Assembly: GCA_004557245.1 (NCBI GenBank)
Contig: SFEL01000002.1
Location: 62,001-126,000 of the forward strand
Direction of reading: 5' to 3'
Origin: Clostridiales bacterium
Lineage (GTDB): Bacteria > Bacillota > Clostridia > Christensenellales > CAG-138
Length of the DNA stretch: 64,000 nucleotides
Below are positions 25,994-34,956 of this stretch, in pieces. A program made the position numbers and the translations under genes. How positions within the stretch are numbered: the first letter of the stretch is position 1; each line of letters begins with the position of its first letter. The notes under the pieces are model-generated. The model searched no databases. It saw only the letters and a program-made list of their open reading frames with translations, and was not told the DNA's origin.

Positions 25994-27520
25994 ATGGCAG
26001 CACAGACGGTACTGATACTTGATTTCGGCGGACAGTACAAAGAACTCATCGCCCGAAGAGTAAGAGAATGCGGCGTTTACTCCATAGTAAAGCCGGGAGA
26101 TATTTCCTTGGATAAGATACGGGAGATAGACCCCATAGGCATCATACTTACCGGCGGCCCCAACAGCGTATACAAGAAGGAATCCCCCCACTGCGACAAG
26201 GCCATATTCGATATGGGTATACCGGTGCTCGGCATATGCTACGGCATGCAGCTGCTCTCCTGGTCGCTTGGCGGCGAAGTGACTCCCTGCCCCTCCAGCG
26301 AATACGGCAGGACAAAGATGCAGGTAAGCACTGATTCCCCGCTGTTTGCCGGGCTCGACCCCGCACAGATCGGGCTGATGAGCCATACCGATCAGGTGAC
26401 AAAGCTCCCCGCGGGATTCAGATCAATTGCTCACACCGTCTCCTGCGAGAATGCGGCAATAGAAAATGCCGCTAAAAAGCTCTATGGCTTCCAATTCCAC
26501 CCCGAGGTTGAAAGTACGCCCAACGGAACCGCAATGATACGCAGCTTTCTTTACTCGGTTTGCGGCGCAAAGGGAGACTACGACCTGAAGAACCTTGAGC
26601 AGCAGCTCATCTCTGACGTCAAAAAGCAGGTGGGCGATGCACATGTGCTGCTTGCCCTTTCCGGCGGCGTGGATTCCTCCGTATGCGCGGCGCTGCTTTC
26701 CAAGGCGCTGCCCGGCCAGCTCCACTGCATATTCGTGGATCACGGTCTCATGCGCAAAGACGAGGGAAACGAGGTCGAGGCGGCCTTTAAAAACCGCGAT
26801 TTAGACTTTATCCGCGTGAACGCCCAGGAGCGCTTCCTAAAGGCCCTTGCAGGCGTTACTGACCCGGAACAGAAGCGCAAGATAATCGGCACGGAATTCG
26901 TGCGGGTATTTGAAGATGAATCCAAGAGACTGCCCAACGTAAAATTCCTCGCCCAGGGCACCATATACCCCGACGTCATAGAATCCGGCGGCAATAAGGC
27001 AGCGACCATAAAGAGCCACCACAACGTGGCCGGCCTGCCCAAGGATATGAAGTTCGAGGGCGTGGTAGAGCCCCTCCGCGGCCTCTTTAAGGACGAGGTG
27101 CGGGCGCTTGGGCGTCAGCTTGGCCTGCCCCGCCGGTTCGTGGAGCGCCAGCCCTTCCCCGGCCCCGGCCTCGCCGTCCGCGTGATGGGCGAAATAACCC
27201 CGGAGAAGCTGGAGATACTGAGGAATGCGGACGCCATATTCCGCGAGGAGATCGCAAAGCGCCGCATAAAGGCGGATCAGTACTTCGCGGTATTGACAGA
27301 CACCCGCTCCGTAGGCGTAGTTGGCGATTTCCGCACATATAACTATGTCATAGCCCTGAGGGCCGTCAAAACCTCCGACTTCATGACCTGCGAATATGCG
27401 CCCATATCCCATAAGGTGCTGGGCACAGTATCCTCCCGCATAGTAAACGAAGTCAAAGGTGCAGGCCGCGTGGTCTACGACATAACCGGCAAGCCTCCGG
27501 CAACTATAGAATGGTGCTAA
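25994..27520 (+). CDS. guaA: GMP synthase (glutamine-hydrolysing)
   Basis: 508 aa. Glutaminase domain with GICYGMQL (catalytic Cys) and FQFHPEVEST, then the ATP-pyrophosphatase domain with the PP-loop LSGGVDSSVCA, and the C-terminal dimerisation domain ending DITGKPPATIEW. It converts XMP to GMP with glutamine nitrogen. AAAGGAG lies ahead of ATG 25994. The 40-base gap after pyrG is AT-rich, with a small imperfect dyad but no clear terminator. Confidence 0.98.
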   Translation: MAAQTVLILDFGGQYKELIARRVRECGVYSIVKPGDISLDKIREIDPIGIILTGGPNSVYKKESPHCDKAIFDMGIPVLGICYGMQLLSWSLGGEVTPCPSSEYGRTKMQVSTDSPLFAGLDPAQIGLMSHTDQVTKLPAGFRSIAHTVSCENAAIENAAKKLYGFQFHPEVESTPNGTAMIRSFLYSVCGAKGDYDLKNLEQQLISDVKKQVGDAHVLLALSGGVDSSVCAALLSKALPGQLHCIFVDHGLMRKDEGNEVEAAFKNRDLDFIRVNAQERFLKALAGVTDPEQKRKIIGTEFVRVFEDESKRLPNVKFLAQGTIYPDVIESGGNKAATIKSHHNVAGLPKDMKFEGVVEPLRGLFKDEVRALGRQLGLPRRFVERQPFPGPGLAVRVMGEITPEKLEILRNADAIFREEIAKRRIKADQYFAVLTDTRSVGVVGDFRTYNYVIALRAVKTSDFMTCEYAPISHKVLGTVSSRIVNEVKGAGRVVYDITGKPPATIEWC

Positions 27521-27544
27521 ACTGATTATTGAGAGGGCTTCAGT

Positions 27545-28273
27545 ATGCGAGATTATAAAAAAGAATACGAAGAGCGAGTGGCCTTTATAAGGGATCTTCT
27601 CGAAAAAAGCGGCGCAAAAGGCATAGTATACGGCAACAGCGGCGGCAAGGACTCCGCCCTGGTGGGCATACTCTGCAAGGCGGCCTGCGACAATACCGTT
27701 GGCATAATAATGCCCTGCGCATCCAAGCGCAACTTCGGCCAGGATGCGGAGGATGCGCGTATCGCCGCCGACCAATACGGCATAGAGACCCGCTTCATCG
27801 ACCTTACTCCGGTTCGTGCGGCCGAGATGCAGCAGCTCAGCAGCCTTACCGAAGTCACACCCGCGGCGGCCGTCAACATCGCCCCCCGTCTCCGCATGAC
27901 TACGCTGTACGCGGTGGCTGCCAGCGAGGGAAGGCTGGTTGCCGGCACAGGCAACCGCAGCGAGGCCTACGTGGGCTACTTTACCAAGTGGGGTGACGGC
28001 GCGCACGATTTCAATCCCATATCCGATCTTACAGTGACCGAGATATACGAGTTCCTGCGCTATCTGGACGCTCCGGCATGTATAATAGAAAAGGCCCCCT
28101 CTGCCGGCCTATTTGACGGGCAGACAGACGAGGCCGATATGGGCCTTAAATACGCGGATCTTGACGAGTACATACTTACCGGGCACACAAACGAAAAAGC
28201 TGCCGCGACGATAGAGCGGCTGCACAGAAACAGCCGGCACAAGCGCGACGGCATAGCAAGGTTCAGCAGGTAA
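27545..28273 (+). CDS. nadE: NAD synthetase, ammonia-dependent type
   Basis: 242 aa. PP-loop GNSGGKDSALVG, then VAGTGNRSE and the P2 segment GDGAHDFNPISDLTVTEIY. It amidates nicotinate adenine dinucleotide to NAD using ammonia. No glutaminase domain is attached. It follows guaA by 24 bases with GAGAGGG upstream of ATG 27545. pyrG, guaA and nadE are all amidating nucleotide enzymes next to the glutamine synthetases. Confidence 0.95.
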   Translation: MRDYKKEYEERVAFIRDLLEKSGAKGIVYGNSGGKDSALVGILCKAACDNTVGIIMPCASKRNFGQDAEDARIAADQYGIETRFIDLTPVRAAEMQQLSSLTEVTPAAAVNIAPRLRMTTLYAVAASEGRLVAGTGNRSEAYVGYFTKWGDGAHDFNPISDLTVTEIYEFLRYLDAPACIIEKAPSAGLFDGQTDEADMGLKYADLDEYILTGHTNEKAAATIERLHRNSRHKRDGIARFSR

Positions 28274-28277
28274 AATG

Positions 28278-28312
28278 ATCCCGCCGGTATAATACCGGCG
28301 GGATAGTTTTTT
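28278..28312 (+). terminator. Intrinsic terminator after nadE
   Basis: ATCCCGCCGGTAT (28278-28290) pairs with ATACCGGCGGGAT (28292-28304), followed by AGTTTTTT. It also separates nadE from the convergent gene ending at 28317. Confidence 0.93.
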
Positions 28313-28316
28313 CGTT

Positions 28317-28817
28317 TTACTTTCCCAGTCCCGCCTTTTGCAGCGCGGCTATTGCGTATTTTGCTGCAATTCCCGTAAGCGTACCTGTGATTACGGCGGA
28401 TATCATGAGCACCGGCAGGTAGCCCAGCACCGCCCGTGATTCCACCACCATGCAGGCCACGGCTATCTGGCCGATATTGTGGGACACCGCGCCGCCTACG
28501 CTCACGCCTATTATCCCTACGTCCTTCAGCCTGCTCAGCAAAAGCATGACACAAAGGCTCAGTAAGCCCCCTGCCAGGCTGTAAAGCATTCCGGAAAGTC
28601 CGGCGAATAAAAACCCCGACAGCACAACCTTGGCAAGCATAAGCAGCATCGCGCTTTTCGCACCCATTAGGTATACAGCGTAAAGCAGCACCGTATTTGC
28701 AAGGCCCAGCTTTACCCCCGGTATGCCGGGAGCTACAGGTATAAACCGCTCGAAGTAGCCCAGTACCAGCGCCATTGCGCAAAGCAGACTGAAGCGGGCA
28801 ATGCTTTTAGTCTTCAT
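28317..28817 (-). CDS. Gx transporter family membrane protein (HepT-component-I-like, ECF S-component-like)
   Basis: 166 aa with five or six hydrophobic helices. It begins KTKSIARFSLLCAMALVLGYFE and has the Gly-rich PGIPGVKLGLANTV, which marks this family. The family is often annotated heptaprenyl diphosphate synthase component I, but the fold is that of a transporter S-component and the substrate is unknown. A longer frame exists, but ATG 28817 overlaps the stop of the previous gene (ATGA) and matches family starts. It is always close to a NusG_II-domain protein, as here. Confidence 0.85.
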   Translation of the reverse strand: MKTKSIARFSLLCAMALVLGYFERFIPVAPGIPGVKLGLANTVLLYAVYLMGAKSAMLLMLAKVVLSGFLFAGLSGMLYSLAGGLLSLCVMLLLSRLKDVGIIGVSVGGAVSHNIGQIAVACMVVESRAVLGYLPVLMISAVITGTLTGIAAKYAIAALQKAGLGK

Positions 28818-29182
28818 GGCTGTTTCCCCGGCGCAAGCTCTACGGAAACCTTGTTTGGCAGGCATATTATCCAGTTGCCCAACGCCCTGCTGCCGGCGTT
28901 TTCAGGCGTTACGGTTCCCTGCTCGATGCAGTCCTGGTTCCGGCAGGTGGATTCCTGCATGAACACGCCGCCGTTCTCTATGCATATCACATTTTTGCAG
29001 TCCTGCTGCTCTATTATGACTGTTTGGTCTTCTCTAAGCGATATTTCTTTATACAGTTCGTCACCGACGTATATCTTCACCCTATCGCCGCCCTTTAGAG
29101 CGCCAAAAAGCAGGTACGCCACAGCGCAAAGCAGCAACGCCCCGCCTATTATAAGCATGTCCTTTTTGCCGGTAAGCTTCAT
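28814..29182 (-). CDS. NusG domain II-containing membrane-anchored protein
   Basis: 122 aa. One N-terminal membrane anchor (about residues 9-28), then a small extracytoplasmic beta domain of the NusG_II type with two conserved Cys segments, QQDCKNVICIENGGVFM and ESTCRNQDCIEQG. It is not a transcription factor; the name reflects only the domain fold. The cysteines may form disulfides or bind a metal outside the cell. It is coupled to the Gx transporter by a 4-nt overlap, so a joint role is likely, but the role is unknown. Confidence 0.82.
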   Translation of the reverse strand: MKLTGKKDMLIIGGALLLCAVAYLLFGALKGGDRVKIYVGDELYKEISLREDQTVIIEQQDCKNVICIENGGVFMQESTCRNQDCIEQGTVTPENAGSRALGNWIICLPNKVSVELAPGKQP

Positions 29183-29201
29183 AAAAGAGCACCCGTATGC
29201 T

Positions 29202-30563
29202 TTAGAAATTTGCCTTTATGTATTCCGCAACGTCCTTGAGGTTTGTACCGTGGGAGGCCTTTACGAGCACCGTGTCCCCATCCCTCAAGCAATTATCCAG
29301 GGCGCGCATTATATCCTCGCTGGTATCGAAGTGCATGGTCTCGATGCCCGCGCGCTCCGTCTCTTCGCAGGCGTTCTTCATTAGCGGCCCTTTGCCTATC
29401 ATTATATCCGCGCCGCACTCCACCGCCTTTTTGCCCATATCCCTGTGGTATTCAGCGCCCTTTTCGCCCAGCTCCAGCATGTCGCCCAGTATAAGCACTG
29501 TGCGGCCGGAAGCACGGCAGGCTATATTTATGGCGGCAGCCATTGAGGTAGGGTTAGCGTTGAAGCTGTCGTCGAGAAGGGTAAGCCTCTGTGTCTTAAT
29601 TATCTGCATGCGGCCCTCTACCGGGGCGTAGCTCTCTATGCCCTGCTTTATGAGTTCCGGTTCTATGCCGAGTGTCAGGCCTACTGCCGCGGCGCAGAGG
29701 GAGTTCATAACCATGTGTATGCCGGGAGAGGGTATGGTGGCGGTTATGCGGCCGCCGCCGTATACGATATCGAACCTCATGCCCTCAAGCCCCATATCCT
29801 TTACGTTTTCGCCGCGAATGTCGTTATCCGCGTTAAGGCCGTAGGTGAGCACGTTTTTGAGCTTGCCGCGCAGTGTGCAGAGCTTATCGTCGTCGCCGTT
29901 GACTATGGCGCGCCCGCTTTCGCCTATGTATTTGAATATATCGGATTTTTCCTTCAGTATGCCGTCACGGGTGCCGAAGAACTCTATATGAGCCTCGCCT
30001 ATATTGGTTATAACGCCTATGGTGGGGCGTACTATATCCGCAAGGGCGGCTATCTCGCCGGGGGTATTGGTGCCCATCTCTATCACCGCCACCCGGTGTT
30101 CTTGGTTGAGGCGGAGCAGCGTCAGGGGCACGCCGGTATGGTTGTTGAAGCTTCTTTCGTTCTTCAGCGTATTGAACTTCTGGCTCAGCACGTTGGCCAC
30201 AAGCTCCTTTGTTGTGGTCTTGCCCACGCTGCCGGTTATGCCCACCACGGGTATATCGAATATGGCGCGATAAGCCTTTGCCATGGCAAGCAGTGCCTTT
30301 ATGGTGGAATCCACATATATGACCGGACAGTCATAGCTCTTTCCGTTTTCCGCAAGCACGGCTATCGCGCCCTTATCCATCGCCTGAGGAATAAAATCGT
30401 GGCCGTCGAACCTTTCGCCTACTATTGGTACGAAAAGGCAGCCGGGCCGCACCGTCCTGCTGTCTATCGTAGCGTCCTGTATACGCCTGTCTAGCAGTTC
30501 CTTTGGGCCGGAATACTTTCCGCCTGTGATCTCCGCTATTTCTCCTACGGTAAAGCTTATCAT
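29202..30563 (-). CDS. murF: UDP-N-acetylmuramoyl-tripeptide--D-alanyl-D-alanine ligase
   Basis: 453 aa. Mur ligase domains with VVGITGSVGKTTTKELVANVL (P-loop), NNHTGVPLTLLRL, AVIEMGTNTPGEI and DDSFNANPTSM. It adds D-Ala-D-Ala to the UDP-MurNAc-tripeptide in the cytoplasm, the last soluble step of precursor synthesis. Its substrate is made by the neighbouring Ddl, encoded 18 bases upstream in the same direction. The downstream gene follows after 19 bases. Confidence 0.97.
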   Translation of the reverse strand: MISFTVGEIAEITGGKYSGPKELLDRRIQDATIDSRTVRPGCLFVPIVGERFDGHDFIPQAMDKGAIAVLAENGKSYDCPVIYVDSTIKALLAMAKAYRAIFDIPVVGITGSVGKTTTKELVANVLSQKFNTLKNERSFNNHTGVPLTLLRLNQEHRVAVIEMGTNTPGEIAALADIVRPTIGVITNIGEAHIEFFGTRDGILKEKSDIFKYIGESGRAIVNGDDDKLCTLRGKLKNVLTYGLNADNDIRGENVKDMGLEGMRFDIVYGGGRITATIPSPGIHMVMNSLCAAAVGLTLGIEPELIKQGIESYAPVEGRMQIIKTQRLTLLDDSFNANPTSMAAAINIACRASGRTVLILGDMLELGEKGAEYHRDMGKKAVECGADIMIGKGPLMKNACEETERAGIETMHFDTSEDIMRALDNCLRDGDTVLVKASHGTNLKDVAEYIKANF

Positions 30564-30581
30564 TACAGATTACGTCCTGCC

Positions 30582-31613
30582 TTATTTATTGTACTTTTCC
30601 AGCGAAAGCTGGATTATCCTCATGCAGAGATCGGGATAGCTTATACCCATAGCCTTCGCCTCCTGAGGAAGATGGCTGGTGGGGGTCATGCCCGGAAGGG
30701 TATTTGCCTCCAGACAGTAGAACTTTCTGCCGTCGTATATGAAGTCCATGCGCGCGTACACCTCAAGGCCCAGGGCCCTGAATACCTGCAGCGATATTTT
30801 CTGTACCTCCTCGGTTACCTCCGCCGGAAGCTCTGCGGGGCATACCTCGGTTATCAGACCGGACTGGTACTTGTGTGCGTAATCGTAAAAGTCGCCCTTG
30901 GGTATGACCTCAGCCGGGGGCAGCGCCGTGTCGCCCAGCACGCCGCAGGTTATCTCCCTGCCGCTCACGAACTTCTCTATAAGTATATCATTCTCGTATT
31001 TAAATGCCTCCTCCACGGCAGGCAGTACGTCCGCCTTATCGAACACCTTGCGCACTCCTATGCTTGAGCCGCCGGAGCAGGGCTTTACTATACAGGGCAG
31101 CGGCACATCGGGGAGAGGATCGCCTCTTTTGAGCATTATGTCCTCTGCGGTATTTATTCCCCTGCTCACAAGTATGTGTTTTGTGAGCGCCTTATCCATG
31201 GCTATGGCGCTTCCCCGATAGCCCGCGCCGGTATACTTTATATCCAGCATATCCAGCATAGCCTGCACCATACCGTTTTCTCCCGGTTCGCCGTGCAGCG
31301 CCATAAACACTATATCCGCCGCCTTACAAAGCTCGATTACGTTTTTGCCTATTGTGCCGTATGGCCTGTTTCGGCTCTCCTCCCTCAGCCTTGAAAGGTC
31401 GGGCACCGCGCTTTCTATCACATACGGAGACAGCGGCGTCTTATCCGCAAAGAAGCTTTCCATATCCCCGGGCAGCTCCTCCACGCCATAAAACAGATCC
31501 ACGAGTATGGCGTCCTGCCCCTTTTCCCTGAGCGCATTGCACACCATGGTACCTGTGGAAAGGGATACCTCCCGCTCCGGACTCAATCCTCCGGCCAAAA
31601 CCACTATCTTCAT
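30582..31613 (-). CDS. ddl: D-alanine--D-alanine ligase
   Basis: 343 aa. ATP-grasp enzyme with VLAGGLSPEREVSLSTG, ALHGEPGENG, GYRGSAIAMDKALTK, PCIVKPCSGGSSIGV and YCLEANTLPGMTPTSHLP. It joins two D-alanines for peptidoglycan. The LPGMTPTS loop and omega-loop context point to D-Ala-D-Ala and not the D-Lac type (inference). AGGAGGG precedes ATG 31613. It is the first gene of the ddl-murF-NusG_II-Gx unit, with a promoter that is embedded in a palindrome. Confidence 0.96.
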   Translation of the reverse strand: MKIVVLAGGLSPEREVSLSTGTMVCNALREKGQDAILVDLFYGVEELPGDMESFFADKTPLSPYVIESAVPDLSRLREESRNRPYGTIGKNVIELCKAADIVFMALHGEPGENGMVQAMLDMLDIKYTGAGYRGSAIAMDKALTKHILVSRGINTAEDIMLKRGDPLPDVPLPCIVKPCSGGSSIGVRKVFDKADVLPAVEEAFKYENDILIEKFVSGREITCGVLGDTALPPAEVIPKGDFYDYAHKYQSGLITEVCPAELPAEVTEEVQKISLQVFRALGLEVYARMDFIYDGRKFYCLEANTLPGMTPTSHLPQEAKAMGISYPDLCMRIIQLSLEKYNK

Positions 31614-31648
31614 AGGCGCCCTCCTGTCATTTCAAAAACAAAATAGCT

Positions 31649-31665
31649 TGTGATATTATATCACA
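31649..31665 (-). promoter_or_regulatory. ddl promoter -10 inside a perfect 17-bp palindrome
   Basis: TGTGATAT-A-ATATCACA, an 8-1-8 perfect dyad on the minus strand. TATAAT (31660-31655) with an upstream TGA forms an extended -10 inside it, so a protein bound here would block the promoter. It resembles CRP/Rex-type half-sites (TGTGA), but the spacing is one base longer than either. Confidence 0.55.
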
Positions 31666-31747
31666 CAAACCGTCCTGTGCGAACCTTTGAGACATGTCCA
31701 TGTATACTCTATGTGTTTTTTACTACCGCAAAAGCAGTTTTTGCAAT

Positions 31748-31784
31748 AAACAGCGCCTGTCCCCTATCCGGGCAGGCGCTGTTT
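31748..31784 (-). terminator. Hairpin terminator after pfkA
   Basis: AAACAGCGCCTG (31748-31759) pairs with CAGGCGCTGTTT (31773-31784). The T run is short on either strand. Confidence 0.65.
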
Positions 31785-31795
31785 GTTTTGTTTTA

Positions 31796-32767
31796 TCAGT
31801 ATATCCTGTTCATCTTGCTGTGCAAATCATACAGGCTCTGGTCGTAGTTTTCGTTATGTGCGGTGGAATCCTTTATGTCTACGTCAACTATGTGGTTGTC
31901 GTGTATGCCGAGAGCCCTGTTGCGCGCCCCCTCGTGTATAAGTTCAACAGCTCTTGCCCCCAGGCGTGTAGCAAGCATCCTGTCCGCAGCAGTGGGCGCG
32001 CCGCCACGCTGTATATAGCTTAGCACTACGGGCTTTATCTCAACATCGGTATGCTCCTGAACAAACTTTGCAAAGTCTGCCGCCTTGCCCGCGCCCTCTG
32101 CGATTATCACCATACTGGTAAACCTGCCCTTGAGCTTATTATGCATGAGCTGGCTTGCAGCCTCGCCCCAGTCCCTGGGTGATTCAGGGGTAAGCACTAT
32201 ATCAGCAGGAGCCGTCATGGCCGACCAGAGTGCAATGTCGCCGCATGCCCTTCCCATCACCTCGACTACCGCCACTCGGTCGTGTGAGCGCATGGTATCC
32301 CTTATCTTCTCCATCTCGCCCATAACGTTGTTCACAGCGGTATCAAAGCCTATTGTAAAGTCGGTATAACCTATGTCGTTATCTATGGTGCCGGGTATCC
32401 CCATTACGTTCATGCCAAGGTCCGCAAGTGCCTGCGCACCGTGGAAGCTGCCGTCGCCTCCTATTACTATGAGCGCATCCATCTCGTATGCCGTCATGAG
32501 CTGCATGGCTTTGGCCTGTCCCTCAGGAGTGCGGAAAACCTCGGAGCGGGCCGTACGCAGTATGGTGCCGCCTCGCTGTATTATGCCGTGAACATCTGAG
32601 GACTGGAGCTGCTTCACGCGACCGTCCATCAATCCCTCGTAACCGTGATATACGCCAAGCATAACATCGCCAAAGCTGAGGCCACGCCTCACCACCGCAC
32701 GAATGGCGGCGTTCATACCGGGGGTATCCCCTCCGCTGGTCAGTACGCCTATTCTCATTATCGACAT
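31796..32767 (-). CDS. pfkA: 6-phosphofructokinase, ATP-dependent type
   Basis: 323 aa from the ATG at 32767, which has GGAGG 8 bases upstream; a longer frame to 32839 lacks a ribosome site and family similarity. Motifs are GVLTSGGDTPGMNAAIRA, VIGGDGSFHGA and PGTIDNDIGYTDFTIGFDTA. The glycine after GGD (GGDGS) points to ATP and not pyrophosphate as donor. It commits fructose-6-phosphate to glycolysis. It is monocistronic, between its own terminator and a divergent MATE gene. Confidence 0.95.
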   Translation of the reverse strand: MSIMRIGVLTSGGDTPGMNAAIRAVVRRGLSFGDVMLGVYHGYEGLMDGRVKQLQSSDVHGIIQRGGTILRTARSEVFRTPEGQAKAMQLMTAYEMDALIVIGGDGSFHGAQALADLGMNVMGIPGTIDNDIGYTDFTIGFDTAVNNVMGEMEKIRDTMRSHDRVAVVEVMGRACGDIALWSAMTAPADIVLTPESPRDWGEAASQLMHNKLKGRFTSMVIIAEGAGKAADFAKFVQEHTDVEIKPVVLSYIQRGGAPTAADRMLATRLGARAVELIHEGARNRALGIHDNHIVDVDIKDSTAHNENYDQSLYDLHSKMNRIY

Positions 32768-32938
32768 ATTAAACACCTCCGTCTGGGTAATCAGCTTAAA
32801 ATATTTCATTTTAATTATACTACTCATTTCTCGCGACAAACAATCAGTATATGAGTCTTTTGTATTGCAAATCCTTATTTATTGATATATATTTATACGG
32901 TTAGCTAATACCTTTTTTCAACCCTTACTGGAGGTCAC

Positions 32939-34369
32939 ATGTTTAAAAAATACTTTGGCGATATGGGCTTCTGGCGCGTCGCGCTGAAGCTCGCCTTCCC
33001 TGTGGCGATGCAAAACCTGCTTACCAGCTCATTCATTCTGGTAGATACCATCATGGTGGGGCAGCTCGGGGATCTTTCGCTTTCCGCCGTAGGGATGGCA
33101 GGCCAGTTCGGCTGGTTTTTGAATATGATAACCTTCGGAATGTGTTCGGGAGCCGCAGTGTTCATATCCCAGTATTGGGGCGCAAAGGACACTGCCGGTA
33201 TACGCCGCACCTATGGAATAGCCGTGGTCTCCGTATGCCTTATATCCGCGCTGTTTTTCGGTATAGGGCTGCTTTTTCCCGAAGGCGTGGTAAGAATCTT
33301 CAACCGTGAACCGGACGTGGTAGAAGCGGGCGCCGCCTATCTCCGCATCGCCTGCTGGTCCTACCTCGCCACCGGCGTAAATATGGTATTCTGCATAGTG
33401 CTGCGCTCTACCGAAAATGTAAAGCTGCCCATGTACGTATCCCTCGTCACCACAGTTCTCAACGCATTTATGGACTACGGCCTTATATTCGGCGCGTTCG
33501 GTCTGCCCGAAATGGGCATCCAGGGCGCGGCACTGGCCACCGTCATATCCGCATGGGCCGGCCCCGTACTGATACTCGCGGTATCAGCAATACAGCACAA
33601 CATGCTCATCTCCCCCATAAAGGAGCTGTTCGGCTTTAATAAGCGTTCCATTGCCAAATACTACGCAAAAGCCACGCCCGTCATAATAAACGAGACTCTT
33701 TGGGGCCTCGGGACGCTTCTGTTCAGCGTTATATTCGCCAACCTTGGCTACCAGTACTACGCTGCCGTAACCATATTCCGCACCTTCGACAACATCGCCT
33801 TCGTATTCTTCATAGGGCTCTGCAACGCCTCCAGCATAATGGTGGGCAAAAACGTGGGCGCAGGCAATATAAAGCGCGCGGTGGAGGATTCCCGCAGGTT
33901 CGTGCTGTTTGTATTCCTTTTCTCGGTATTCATGGGCGTGCTGATAATCGTATTCCGCTGCCAGCTGGCCAGCGTATTCAACCTCAGCGGCAGCATAACC
34001 CCCGATACGCTCAAGCTCACAGCCTCATTGCTCCTTGTTTACGGCATTGAGCTGCCCATGCGCAACCTGCCATACATACTTATCGTAGGCATATTCCGCC
34101 CCGGCGGAGACACCAGGATAGGCATGAAGCTGGATCTGCTATCCCTCTGGCTCTGCTCGGTTCCCCTCACCACTCTCGCGGCCTTCGTGTTCAAGCTGCC
34201 ATTTATCGCGGTGTTCGCCATAATGTACGCAGCGGAAGACTACCTGAAGGTTATTCTCTGCGTGAAGTACTATTTCACCTACAACTGGCTGCGTCCCGTA
34301 ACAGAGCAGGGCGTAAAGGGGCTGGAGGAATTCTACGAAAGCAGGCGGAAAAAGCTGGCGGATCAGTAA
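32939..34369 (+). CDS. MATE family efflux transporter
   Basis: 476 aa with 12 predicted membrane helices in two similar halves. The N-terminal motif is ALKLAFPVAMQNLLTSSFILVDTIMVGQLG, and the repeat in the second half is recognisable near VGKNVGAGN. MATE pumps export drugs or metabolites with Na+ or H+ exchange; the substrate cannot be inferred. GGAGGTCAC precedes ATG 32939. It is divergent from pfkA with a short AT-rich spacer. Confidence 0.92.
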   Translation: MFKKYFGDMGFWRVALKLAFPVAMQNLLTSSFILVDTIMVGQLGDLSLSAVGMAGQFGWFLNMITFGMCSGAAVFISQYWGAKDTAGIRRTYGIAVVSVCLISALFFGIGLLFPEGVVRIFNREPDVVEAGAAYLRIACWSYLATGVNMVFCIVLRSTENVKLPMYVSLVTTVLNAFMDYGLIFGAFGLPEMGIQGAALATVISAWAGPVLILAVSAIQHNMLISPIKELFGFNKRSIAKYYAKATPVIINETLWGLGTLLFSVIFANLGYQYYAAVTIFRTFDNIAFVFFIGLCNASSIMVGKNVGAGNIKRAVEDSRRFVLFVFLFSVFMGVLIIVFRCQLASVFNLSGSITPDTLKLTASLLLVYGIELPMRNLPYILIVGIFRPGGDTRIGMKLDLLSLWLCSVPLTTLAAFVFKLPFIAVFAIMYAAEDYLKVILCVKYYFTYNWLRPVTEQGVKGLEEFYESRRKKLADQ

Positions 34370-34427
34370 GCCCGCGTTAAAAGCCACGTCCCCGCCCTAT
34401 CAAGCCGTACCGTGGAGATAAAGCAGC

Positions 34428-34943
34428 TTATTTTTCTGTTTTTCTCTCCGCTTGAAGCTGCTTTTCAAGCGCCGACTGCCTTGCGAGAATGGCGTTGACC
34501 TTGTCATACAGATCCTCTATCATTATCTCGGTCTTCAGGTTGACCTTATAATCGTTTTCGGCTCTGCGACGATCCTTTTCCTCCTGACGGTTCTGGCTCA
34601 TCATAATGAGCGGCGCCTGAATAGCCGCCACGCAGGACAACACCAGATTCAGCAGTATGAAAGGATACGGATCAAACGCTTTCAGCGCCAGCACCGCATT
34701 GACGACCATCCAAAGCACAAGAACTCCCGTAAAGGAAAAGATAAATGCCCAGCTTCCGGCGAATTTCGCAATGGTATCTGCCGCGCGCTGCCCAAATGTA
34801 TACTTTTCCCTTCCTCTTTCCGGACTGACAGAGATCTGGCTTCCAGCCAGCAGGTTAAGCACCTCCTCGTCGGTCATATCGTGTCTGATTCCTTCGAGTA
34901 CCTCTTTTAGCAGTTTTCTGTTTTCTTTCATTATGACGATCAC
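34428..34943 (-). CDS. DUF1003 family membrane protein
   Basis: 171 aa. A soluble N-terminus, two membrane helices (around residues 60-110) with FAGSWAFIFSFTG and FDPYPFILLNLVLS, then the conserved SQNRQEEKDRRRAENDYKVN and a C-terminal coiled coil. This is the DUF1003 pattern; function unknown. The track start is GTG at 34943 with AAAGGAAAAGA upstream; ATG 34931 is possible but has no close ribosome site. It lies 13 bases downstream of nrdD and could be in its transcript. Confidence 0.88.
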   Translation of the reverse strand: MIVIMKENRKLLKEVLEGIRHDMTDEEVLNLLAGSQISVSPERGREKYTFGQRAADTIAKFAGSWAFIFSFTGVLVLWMVVNAVLALKAFDPYPFILLNLVLSCVAAIQAPLIMMSQNRQEEKDRRRAENDYKVNLKTEIMIEDLYDKVNAILARQSALEKQLQAERKTEK

Positions 34944-34956
34944 TCTTTTCCTTTGA

